Positions 22,352-31,832 of a stretch of 64,000 nt of DNA are shown here, piece after piece (positions within the stretch are counted from its first letter, which is position 1; every line of letters starts with the position of its first letter). The translations under genes and the position numbers were made by a program. The notes beneath the pieces were generated by a model, which worked only from the letters and a program-made list of their open reading frames with translations, did not search any database and had not been told where the DNA came from. Where the stretch lies: NCBI GenBank assembly GCA_007115705.1, contig QXEO01001125.1, positions 310,001 to 374,000 on the forward strand, written 5' to 3'. The DNA is from Dactylis glomerata (Eukaryota > Streptophyta > Magnoliopsida > Poales > Poaceae).

Positions 22352-22361
22352 GCCAGGGGAG

Positions 22362-22562
22362 GGTCTTTGATCCCGGTTCATGCCATGAACCGGGACCAAT
22401 GACCCGCATAGAGGCACGTGTCATGCTGGGGAGGCCTTGGTCCCGGTTAATGCCACAAACCGGGACCGATACCCCGAAATGAACCGGGACTAATCTCCAG
22501 GCGGCATGGACCGGGACCAATAAGTGTCATTGGTCCCCAATGGCCAGCCGAACCGGGACAGA
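22362..22562. repeat. CACTA subterminal repeat array (5' side)
   Basis: Palindromic GGTCCCGGTT/AACCGGGACC motifs, for example CCCGGTTCATGCCATGAACC at about 22373, plus single copies at about 22481, 22508 and 22552. Mirrors the array near 10.9-11.1 kb. Confidence 0.75.
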
Positions 22563-22604
22563 TGACATTTGGGTGCTGGACCAAAGACCCTTTTTCTACT
22601 AGTG

Positions 22605-23552
22605 ACCTCAGCCTCCATGAGAATCTTGCGAAGAACGACCTCAGAGGAAGGCGACGCCCCCTCAAAAACGATGTCGTTACGATGCCTCCACAAGCACCAG
22701 CAGACAAGGGCAATGCCTGTCCAGAAATCACGCAGATCATCCTTCCCTCCATGCCAGGCACGTAGCTAGTCCACGAACAAGGCCATCTGCGTCGGGAGGC
22801 GGTCCTCTCTGTCCCACCAGCGTAGGCAAGCGGCCCACACCGACCTTGCCAGAACACAACCGAGCAGGAGATGAGTGATGGACTCTTGGCTCTGATCGCA
22901 GAACGGGCAGGCTGAGGGCCGCGGCAAACCCCGACGCTCCAGTCTGTCCACAGTCCAGCACCTATCCCGCAAAACAAGCGAGAGGAAGAACCGACACTTG
23001 GCTGGAGCACGAGATTTCCAGACCTGGAGTGCGCCGGCCATGGCCACACTTCCACGGAACATACCAAGATAGCAAGACTTCGCGGAGTAGACCCCGTTGC
23101 CACCCCAGTCCCACCGGAACTCATCAGCCACACCCTCGGTGACAGTAAATCCCTCCACACGGTCTGCAACCACCAGCAGCTCCTGAATTGCGAGTGCATC
23201 AAGATCGGGGGGGATGTCCTCCAGCCACCCACCCTCAAGAGCGTCTCTCACCGACCTCACTCTAGAGAACCTCTTCGGGATCATTGCAAAGAGGTGCGGC
23301 GCTAAGTCCTTTAGGCGCCCATCCGGAAGCCATTTATCCAACCAGAAGAAGGTGCAGGCCCCATCTCCCACAATCGAGGAGGTCGCGGCTTCAAAGACCT
23401 CCGTTACCCTTTGGGGGATTTGGATATCGAATTCTTTCCACGGCCGAAAGGCCTCCACTCGACTCAACCAAAGCCACCGCACTCGGAGAGCAATGTTCAT
23501 CATCCGAAGATTCGGGATACCAAGACCCCCAAGCTCCTTCGGCATACAGACT
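22605..23552 (-). pseudogene. LINE 2, 5'-truncated L1 ORF2 C-terminal part
   Basis: Encodes a PKELGGLGIPNLRMMNIALR start, typical of the region after the L1 reverse transcriptase, followed by WKSRAPAKCRFFLSLVLRDR and the zf-RVT motif CPFCDQSQESITHLLLGC, then LWRHRNDIVFEGA. The frame is largely open to the CACTA junction at 22605 and continues at 10887. It lacks the endonuclease and most of the reverse transcriptase, so it is a dead-on-arrival LINE copy. One TAG near 22767 interrupts the frame. Confidence 0.85.
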
Positions 23553-23640
23553 TTGACTTGTAAAAATTTATCTTCTTTGGATTGCTCAATCTCCTTTGTA
23601 ACTAGCTAGGTGCGGAGATTTTGTGTTCTAGAGGTATTAT
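23553..23640 (-). pseudogene. Continuation of LINE 1 (right of LINE 2)
   Basis: GACTTGTAAAAATTTATCTTC and ATTGCTCAATCTCC match 28930-28975, where the same LINE is not interrupted. Together with 10697 this marks the LINE 2 insertion point. Confidence 0.65.
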
Positions 23641-24503
23641 TTAGGGTAGACGAGTGATCAAGGTTAAAAACACTCCATAATGATTGCCAATTTTCTATGA
23701 CAATAACTTTTATTTGTACCTTGTGTGTACTTATTTTCACCTCCAACTCTATTGCTCTGATCAAGCACTCTGTATTATCCTCAAATTTATCATATTACTA
23801 AGTGGAGGCTGCAAGTAGGCCAGGAAAAGAAGTCTTGGTCAACATGCCCCCGTATTTTTATTCTGTGACTATCAACTCGCCTGTGACCAGATTGTACTTT
23901 GAAACGAATGCATCCGAATCACCATCGAGACCCCACAACTTGTTGACTCACCACTCGCACTTGTGATTAGGCATTCTCCGAACGAATATTCACTTCCACA
24001 TCAGCGACCCACTTTGCGCTAGCTAGCACCTCCTGACCTGGCTGTCTGATGAACATACAATGGTTCAGACTAATTCCCCATACATCCTATTCCCCTGTAA
24101 GCTCTAACCTTTATGAGATCTAAAACGTATCTACTCGCCTGTGATCAGTCCTCCATCATCTAAATTGGCCCGAGAATCCTAACAGCTCGACCAAAAGGAA
24201 TTAGTCTGAGCGGGTGAGCCTTTCGAAACTGAGCTTTGAGACGCTTAATTTCAGATGCCTTGCGAAACGGCAGAAACCAGACCCTCTCAAGAAAAATAAG
24301 GAGATCAACCAGAATTGCACTGCATCTTTGCGGCCTCTACTTTAGTCGCCTCGCCTACCTCTAACTCTGGGAGAATTGCTGCTCCTGAATCCTGAACAAA
24401 AGCAAGCATCCTCACCTTTATATATGCCGCCACTCACCTCATTGACTCATTTACCACCCTCCATCTGCCACGCTCTCTCTAGTATTACGTGCTCGCAGCT
24501 GTC
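23641..24503. other. Upstream region of secreted-protein pseudogene 1
   Basis: No ORF of interest. The stretch near 24078-24110 (CCCCATACATCCTA..., AACCTTTATGA) resembles 34997-35035, suggesting duplicated 5' flanks of the same gene family. Confidence 0.4.
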
Positions 24504-25045
24504 TATTTAAACAGCAAACTCCACCACACCAAAAGCGCCTCATCAGTAGAATCGGTCTGACCACGAGAGAGCGAGTAGAATCTAGACTACCATGAAAGTG
24601 ATCTCACTAGTCACTCACTTCTGCTCTCCCTCGCACTAGCAGTAGCAGCGCACTCCGTGGCGGCGACCAGAACCGTGCCTGAAGAAGCTAACACCGCGGC
24701 GACGGCGGAGGCCTCGCTTCATGTAGGCACAGGTAACGGCGCCACCGGGACAGGAGCGGTGGACGAGGAATGGAACTTGTTCGTGGGCATGAGAGGCATA
24801 CGGGACCTGCCAGGCCACCCGGAGGTTGGCGGAGGCTACGGCCGGGGCTCCGGATAAAACGGCGCCGTCGTCTTCACCGGCCTCACTGGCCCGCTTGAGG
24901 GCATCTGGGGCGGCGTAGGGAGTGACATGCCACTCCGTCGTGTCGTTGGCGTCAGCGGTGTCTCATTCGGAGGGTTCGGTTGCAGCATCACGCACTTCAA
25001 CTGCTGGCCTCAAAGGCGGGTACAGCCTCGGCGGTGTCACGCCAT
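24504..25045 (+). pseudogene. Small secreted glycine-rich protein gene, broken copy 1
   Basis: TATTTAAA box at 24504-24511, ATG at 24591. The ATG frame stops after about 15 codons; the family frame is +1 from it (a signal-peptide-like LLLSLALAVAAHSVAA, then TGNGATGTG and EEWNLFVGMRGIRDLPGHP, then a glycine-rich end). A one-base shift therefore breaks it, and a 2.66 kb hAT element (25046-27705) sits in its 3' part; the tail resumes at 27714. The family is not one I can name. Confidence 0.6.
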
Positions 25046-27705
25046 TCAGGTTGCAAGCGGGGCGGGTTGCGGCTGACCGCTATACTGCAGAGCGGGACGT
25101 TGTCAGATGTGCGGGATGCTTGCGGCTTGCCGCACATACCATCAGACTCAACGCGGGACAATGCGGCAGCCTGCGTCACCCTGCATCAGCCCGCTGCTCG
25201 ATCGCTGTAAAGCAACTAGCTAGCTGATCGATTGATCGCTCGACTTAACGCGGGACTATACCGCTAGACTCGATGCTTTAAAGCAGCTAGAGCTAGCTAG
25301 CGATCGCGATCGCTGTAATAGCTAGCTAGCTTATCCATCGGAATAGTAGCTAGCTAGCTGGCCCGCTGCTGTCTGTGAACTGTGATTACTTTGAGCAAGA
25401 AAATGGTCTCTTCATTTTGCCAAGGGATAGTCATAAAGACATACAGTACTTAAACATCAAGTTACAACCTACTGTACATTATATCAAGTGCAATACAGTT
25501 TTGAAACATCAAGCTGAAAAAAAACCAAGTACAAGAGCATGGTGATACAGAAAGAAGACAACATTGGCTTGGCTTTGAGATTTGTTTCCACTAGCATCTT
25601 GTATGATCTTCAGAGATGCTACTGCTGCTGCTGACTAGCAAGCCATCTACTAATGCTAAAAGAAGGGACATGCTGGACATGAACACAAACTACATGGACG
25701 TGCTATCTTCAGCTGCTATGTAGTAGAACATTCAGTAGCTATACTAGCTTCAAGATGGTCATACTAGATTAAGCTGCGCATATGAACTTTAACCAGCAAA
25801 GGCCTAGCTAAGATATATATCCTTGCAAAGAGTTCATGATGTAAATGTACTTCTATATGTTCTGGCCGGTAAGAATATGTACGGTACAAATACAATAAAC
25901 AAATTATCAATCTGCACAACCATGCCTCATGTATCAGTATATGTATGGTCGTCCGGCCGGAAAACTACTATCTGGTTAAATGAAACTTGGTATAATAAAA
26001 TATACATTATCAGAAATTGTTCAAGAAAACTACTATCTGGTTAAATGAAACTTGGCATAATATATAATAACATATTACCAGAGGAATAGAATTTTATAGG
26101 TAATATGAATTGGATAATAAATAAGAACATATTACCAGAGGTACAAACTTTTATAAGTAAATCAAGCAATGTTGCTAACTTAACAGCCTTGCTGTGTGGA
26201 CTAGTAACTTAATAGCCTTGCAGGCCAGGCTTGTCTACATGTTTCTACTTATTCCTTCACTGACCGCATCAATCAAATTAAATGCCCTCAGGATGCATAA
26301 ATCCATAAACTAATTTACGTGTTCGTTTGCAGCAAGATTCCACTGGGAACTAAAAATTCATATGCACAGCAGCAGAAAAAACATATCGAATCTAGGAAGA
26401 CAATTGGCCAAGGTAGTTCAGTTCAGCCTGCACATCAGATTCAGAGACAGATCCATAAATGAAGGAGATATTCAGTAACAAGGGATTCAGAAAATTCATT
26501 AACAGTAGCGTAAACCTGAAGTTATTGTACAGTCCGGCAGTCCCTGGTTCTTAAAACAGAACAAAGTAATATTTGCTGTGAAATCGAAGTATCAAAGCGG
26601 GCAAGAATACAAAGTTCAGTTATATCCCTAAACAGAGACTGTTGAAACAAGAATATATTAGCATGTAAATGATCAGACCATGTTAGCATAGTAAGCATGG
26701 CTTCAGCCTTCAGACGTGACTTTCCCTATCTATACATTACAGAGCTAGGCGTTGCTGATTGCACATTGAGAATCATTGGTCGATCAGCTTAACATTATAG
26801 ATGAACAATGGGCATATTCAGAGTACCACCTTTCAGCAAAAGCACATTCAGATTTCAACACTGAGAATGCCATGCTACTGCTTGCAAAAATGCAGTTACA
26901 GCAAGAAGATGAAAAAAATGCAAGTACCGAAAATACTGAATATTGAAAAACGGTCCACACAAAGAATACTGAATAATGCAGTATTGCACATTTAGTGGGT
27001 AACTTGCTCAAAAGTTCAGGTGATTCAATATACAGTGTCAATTGGGAATATTTCTTCAAATTCCCAACTCAGAATAGATGAATTTGGCATCCAGGACTCT
27101 ATAAACTCATTAAAGTAACCATGCAGCTTAAATAAAACTAGATCATAAGTGCCACTATTCACACAAGAAATTAAGAACCAAATCCTAACAGCATGGAGAG
27201 TACCATCCCAGATTACCAGATGCAAGAGGGAGCTGCAGTGACTTCTCCAGATGAAATTTCGTTCTTGGAGGAGATTGGGGGAGAGGCTGGAGGAACACCT
27301 TCTCCATCGAGGACCTGACATGGAGATGGCGGCGGCGGCGCCGTCGATCCCGACAGAACTTCGAGCAATTTAAGGATCTGTCGCCGGCGTCGAGGTCGCC
27401 CAACCTAGCGAGGACGAGAGGGAGGGCAGAGGGAGAAGAGGTTGGGCCTCGGATGGGGCGGCTGCGCCCGCGAGAGGGAGCTGAGGTCCGGCGGCCTAGG
27501 CGAGACAGGGGGAGACGAGCGCTTCGGTCGGTGGCGACGGTGGGAGCTAGCGGGCTATGCAGGATGGCGGACTGGTGGCGGATAATGCGGTCACACCGCT
27601 TCAGTCAGCTAGAAACAGAGCGGTCAGCCCAACGGCAATTTGCGGGCCGACTTTGCGGGGCGACGCAGCGGCGCAGCGGGATGTCCCGCCCCGCTTGAAA
27701 CCTGA
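25046..27705. mobile_element. Non-autonomous hAT transposon, 2.66 kb
   Basis: Terminal inverted repeats of about 21 bp with one difference (TCAGGTTGCAAGCGGGGCGG at left; the right end complements to TCAGGTTTCAAGCGGGGCGG). Perfect 8-bp target duplication CACGCCAT at 25038-25045 and 27706-27713. GC-rich subterminal zones hold repeated GCGGGAC and AGCGGTC-type motifs. No transposase domain is seen; the middle is AT-rich. A paralogous empty site (TGTCACGCCTTGAGTT) exists near 30390. Confidence 0.92.
25190..25365. repeat. CTAG/GATC-rich palindromic low-complexity stretch
   Basis: Repeated AGCTAGCTAGC and GATCGCGATCGC units, self-complementary, in the left subterminal part of the hAT element. Confidence 0.6.
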
Positions 27706-27713
27706 CACGCCAT

Positions 27714-28379
27714 GAGTTCAGTAGCTCGAAGTTGTCAAGCTAGCTAGGGCGCTCTGGGTCATGCAAGGGCCAATAGCTCATATGCGACATCTTTGCACCG
27801 AATTGGAAGGAGAACGACATCTTGGAAGAAATAGCTAACATGCGACATCAGTTACGAAGCAAATAGCCCAACGCCACTAAATCAAGAAAAGGTCATCAAC
27901 GATAGCGTTATGTTTATGTTCATGTGGGTCCCGTATTGAGTTGTAACTGACCGGCCGAGTCAACCGCACCAGTGTCCGACCCAGCGCGCCAGATTGACCC
28001 CATGCGCTATTTCGGCCCGGCCCAGTTCTTCTCCGGCGGCGGCGGGGCTTACCGTTCTTCATTCTTGGCGACGGCGAAAGGTTCTCGACGGCGGCGAGAC
28101 TGTCGGCGTATGTGGATTTGGTGTACCGAGCGGGGCATTCGGCATACACGGGGTGTATGCTGAGCGGGACTGTCAGCGGACGTGGGCACATGCATGTACG
28201 TCTGCTTGGGCGCACACGTATGCCAAGCTCGACTTCGTGAGCTAACTGGGGGGCCTTTGACATACAGACGGAGTGTATGCCGAGTGGGGCTGTCGGCATA
28301 CGTGGACACGTGTCTAGATCTGTGATGTGCCGAGTGCTCACCCGACATGTAGCAACAGAGATTTTGTTTATGTTAGGTA
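27714..28379. other. Pseudogene 1 tail and intergenic DNA with degenerate repeats
   Basis: Begins with the tail of pseudogene 1 (GAGTTCAGTAGC). Between 28090 and 28320 two to three copies of a unit like GTGTATGCCGAGTGGGGCTG + TCGGCATACGTGGACAC occur, resembling CACTA subterminal repeats, with no terminus found. Confidence 0.4.
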
Positions 28380-28990
28380 GGTCACATAAACTTGAAAAAT
28401 CAAATTTGGATCAAAGTCAAAAATCCTTATCTAAAATGGTACTTTTCCTTTTCAAATATACTTACCGAAACAAGTATGATAATTTCATATGATCCAAGTA
28501 TAGAGTTTTAATTTAAAGCACCCGTATGTTGTTAACTTCCAAAGAAAGACATGTTGATTATGCAATTGAATATCCATCAAACGCCGTATCAGGTGTAACC
28601 ATCTTGGTCCTCTGCTGGTACCCGTTAAGGCTTGTCAAAAAGCTATATTTAAATTAGATTTATGAATCTACTATATAATCATGAAACTGTATTGCACGTG
28701 GGAAATTATACTATTTTTTTCTTGATCTACATACGTTTGAGGCATGCATGACAGAAGCAGGATTATTTAGTTAACGTCCTATAAAAAATGATTAAAATGA
28801 TTAACCATATGAGTGACAATCTGTATTGGAAACTAGGCATAATCTGCCTGAATCTCACGGCAGGTGATGTCTTTATAATTTTTATTAGATTTTGATATAA
28901 AATTCTCAAATGCTATTTTAGCTCAACTTGTAAAATTTTATCTTCTTTGAATTGCTCAATCTCCTCTGAAACTAGCAGGTGTAGAGCTTT
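28380..28990 (-). pseudogene. LINE fragment, second copy of the LINE 1 region
   Basis: Closely similar to 10270-10697 joined to 23553-23610 (shared GATTAACCATATGAGTGACAA, GAATCTCACGGCAGGTGAT, CGTTAAGGCTTGTC). It contains small insertions and many stops. It acts as the uninterrupted reference for the LINE 2 insertion. Confidence 0.65.
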
Positions 28991-29004
28991 TGGGTTGTAG
29001 AGTG

Positions 29005-29977
29005 CACTAGTAGAAAAAATGGCTTTCATTCGTCCCCATTAGTCCTCAACGTGTTTGGTTCGTGGCTAAAGGGTTTATCAGTCCCGGTTCATTTGAAAAT
29101 GTGAGCCAGGAGCATTAATCCCAGTTTACGTTTGGTTGGTGATAAAAGGAAGGATCGGATGGGATCATCCATCTTTTGATAGTGTTTGCTTGCAGCTAAG
29201 GTGGATGGGACCGTCCACGAAATGAGAAGATTCCCTCAAAAACGTGGATCAACTGATCCGCCAAATTCGGCCGGCCCTCTCGTCCATGTTTTTCTAATAG
29301 GGTGGACCGCTCCTAATCTCTCTTCCCCATCGCGCTACTCCCGACGAGCTCCAACCCTGCCACCATCAGCTTCGGAGAAAGCCGACGCTGCTGCCTACAT
29401 CCGCTACAGGGAACGTCGCCGGCGAGCCCCCGCCTCCATCCGATTTAGGGAAGGACGACGGCCCCGCCTCGATCCGCTTCAGGGAAGGCCGCCGCCGAGC
29501 CCGGGCCGCCATCCTCTTGATCCGACGAGCAGCCGCCTCCGTGCACTCGTGGGGGCGGCGAGCACGCGCCTCCGTGCGCTCCAAGGCCGGCCCGTCGAGC
29601 TCCCAGCGCGCCCCAGTTCTCGCCCTCGCCACTCCATGCCTCCATGGAGAGCTCCGATTTTCCAGTAATTTAAGCTAATTGCAATAAATTACCTCTTAAC
29701 CCGTTGCTAATAGATATTTATAAGCTAACCAGATTTCATCCCATCCCTCAAATCCTTTCAACCAAACAAAAAAAGCGGATCATCTGATATGGATCATCCA
29801 TCCCAAAAAAATAGGGATCATTCATCCCATACACAATTGTCCACGAAGCAAACACACGCTAAATGGGCCCTTCGGTCCCGGTTTCAACCACCAACCGAGA
29901 CTAATGCCTTTGGACCTTTAGTTCCGGCTCGTGGCGCAAAGCGAGACTATAGGGCACTCTTTAGTCCCAGTTTGCTT
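29005..29977 (+). mobile_element. CACTA remnant with another element nested in it
   Basis: Left end CACTAGTAGAAAAAATGGC at 29005 and subterminal motifs such as AGTCCCGGTTCATTTG; more of the same type at 29872-29970 (GGTCCCGGTTTCAACCACC, TTTAGTCCCAGTTTGC). The right terminus is missing. About 29128-29863 is an insertion whose ends share GTGTTTGCTT/AAGCAAACAC and TTTGGTTGG-type inverted sequence, with a GC-rich core. The core ORF at 29186-29668 is not convincing. Confidence 0.5.
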
Positions 29978-29983
29978 CACTAG

Positions 29984-30241
29984 GCCTCCCAAGCCCACGA
30001 ACATGTTTCTCTCCCCGTCCACCGCTCCTGAGGCGAGGCCTCGCTCCAACATCGCCGCGGTGCTAGCTGCTTCAGGCACGGTTCTGGTCGCCGCCACGGA
30101 GTGCGCTGCTACTGCTCGGTTTGCTCCGCGGCGATGTTGGAGCGAGGCCTCACCTCAGGTAGGCACAGGTAACGGCGCCACCGGCACAGGAGCGGACGAG
30201 CGGTGGACGGGGAGAGAAACATGTTCGTGGGCTTGGGAGGC
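29984..30241. repeat. Inverted duplication of the secreted-protein gene (hairpin)
   Basis: 29984-30027 is the exact complement of 30198-30241 (44 nt), and 30035-30060 of 30127-30152 (26 nt). The spacer 30061-30126 is the reverse complement of coding sequence of pseudogene 1 (around 24636-24690). A transcript would fold into a long hairpin. Confidence 0.85.
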
Positions 30242-30425
30242 ATGCGGGACCTGCCGGGTCTCCCGGAAGTTGGCGGAGGTAGCGTCGGTAGAGTTGGTTG
30301 TGTCGGTGGCACCGGCGTTGTCTCATTCCGAGGGTTCGGTGGCAGCAGCTCGCAATACAGCAGCTGGCCTCAAAGGCGGGTACGGCCTTTGTCACGCCTT
30401 GAGTTGAGTCAGTCGAATCTGTGAA
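30127..30425 (+). pseudogene. Small secreted glycine-rich protein gene, broken copy 2
   Basis: Carries the family block (GTGNGATGTG, then NMFVGLGGMRDLPGLPEVGGG) and the glycine-rich tail through GGFGGSSSQYSSWPQRR, ending near 30424. The 5' half, promoter and ATG are replaced by the inverted duplication, so it has no proper start. Confidence 0.6.
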
Positions 30426-31832
30426 GCTTGCTACTGTGTTCTGGGTCATGCATATACGCACGTACGTTACGATGCAATGCGCTGATTCATGGTGGTGGTG
30501 GTAAGAGCTGAATTCTCTTAAGGATATGATTAATTAAACAAATTCTTTAAAGTTAACCACCAGCCCCCCACCCCCAATGCAAAACAAAGTTGCTCGGGTT
30601 CATAGTAAAAGCTACATTGTACTAGAGAGAGCTACTGGAATCAGGAGCAACAAATTGTGAGTGCGAGTAATGGGAGTACATATTTATTGTCTCAATTTGA
30701 AGCGGGTCATGGTTGGATCAGAAGCCAAAAACATCACAGAACTTTTCGCCAGCACCACAGAACGAGAATGTGCTCCATGATATTAACAGCCAACAAAGCT
30801 TCGAAGCGCTCTCTCTGAAACCAAACGGTCGGAGTAATACACAGGTGCGCACGACCGAATCCCACCCAATCAGGCAAACTCCATGCAAAGCTTCGAAGCG
30901 CTCCCTCTGAAACCAAACGGTCGGAGTAATACACAGGTGCGCACGACCGAATCCCACCCGATCAGGCAAACTCCATGCATGAAACGCCCAGTGGAGCGCC
31001 GGTGGAACCTTCCGAAACACGCCACTTCCGGCAGATCGAGGGGAACAAGCACCAGAAGATCATCATCTTTGCGATAAAAGGAATCCTAGGACTGCCGCCA
31101 TTATTCGCGAGATTGGCAGGCCCCCACGCCGCCAATCACCTCCATGCCGGATTGTTCAGAGATGTAGGAGGCAGTCCAAGTGCAAGGCTAAAGAGTTTGG
31201 CGATCCGAGGAGCCGCCAGAACACGCTGCCTCGACCATGGATAAACCCATCAGACCAGATTGGCGTCAGCGAGATTTCGGCCCTAAGATCCAGCACGCCG
31301 CCATGCTCATCGAAGACTCGCTGGGGCGCACCACCTCCTCAACACTGCCGCATCGACGAAGGGTCTCAGGCTCCGGCTGGAACGCCACGCCGCCCTGTGC
31401 TTCTGTTGAAGACCCACCATCTCCCGAATATCTCCATCAGGCCACACCTCTCCATCCCAGCCGCTGACTTTGCCGTGGAGGGCGCCTCTACCGCCATCGG
31501 TTAGGGCAGCGGCCAGGGGGCGGGGGGTGAAGGCGCTCGAGAGGGCGGAGGGTGGGGGGCCCTCCGGGGCCACTCGGGAGGGAGCGACCCGGGAGGAGGC
31601 GGCGTGGGGAGGGAGCAGTTTGTCTAGGGGGGTGAAGGTGATCCTTGGCCCCTACAATACTTGTTTGTTTCAAAAAGTAGTATTGTTAGTTTGGATATTC
31701 AAGGGATTAGGCGCAAGTTGGTCCAGCGAAAAAGTTTTACTAGATCAAACAGTTTCTTCTAATTTGTAACTTGGGTTCTTCTAACTTTTAGTCCAATTTT
31801 TTTTCACTAGATCAATCATGATGTTCCCTCAA
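30426..31832. other. Unassigned DNA, GC-rich from 30960 to 31630
   Basis: Contains a 92-bp tandem duplication and a GC-rich stretch with overlapping ORFs in both strands, none recognisable. The composition looks like a repeat also found elsewhere in Triticeae genomes, but I cannot assign it. Confidence 0.4.
30794..30977. repeat. Tandem duplication, two 92-bp units
   Basis: CAAAGCTTCGAAGCGCTC... begins at 30794 and again at 30886; the units differ at about two positions, so the duplication is recent. Confidence 0.85.

Larger units (their letters stand above)
10888..22604 (-). mobile_element. CACTA (En/Spm) DNA transposon, near-autonomous, 11.7 kb
   Basis: The minus-strand 5' end at 22604 begins CACTAGTAGAAAAAGGG; the opposite end at 10888 begins CACTGATGGAAAAAGGG, a matching inverted repeat with three differences. 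Three-base target duplication ACC at 10885-10887 and 22605-22607. Both subterminal zones contain many direct and inverted copies of GGTCCCGGTT/AACCGGGACC, the expected transposase-binding arrays. Genes: TNP2-type transposase next to the 5' end, a Ulp1-domain protein next to the 3' end, and two opposite-strand genes in between. It is inserted into a LINE. Both main genes are free of stops, so the element could be active, although the 3' terminus carries changes right at the CACTA end. Confidence 0.95.

Noticed and set aside
22447..23238. 263-aa minus-strand ORF across the CACTA/LINE junction
   Set aside because: Out of frame with the LINE protein and runs into CACTA repeats.
29186..29668. 160-aa plus-strand ORF
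   Set aside because: Arg/Pro-rich, inside a nested non-autonomous element, with competing antisense ORFs.
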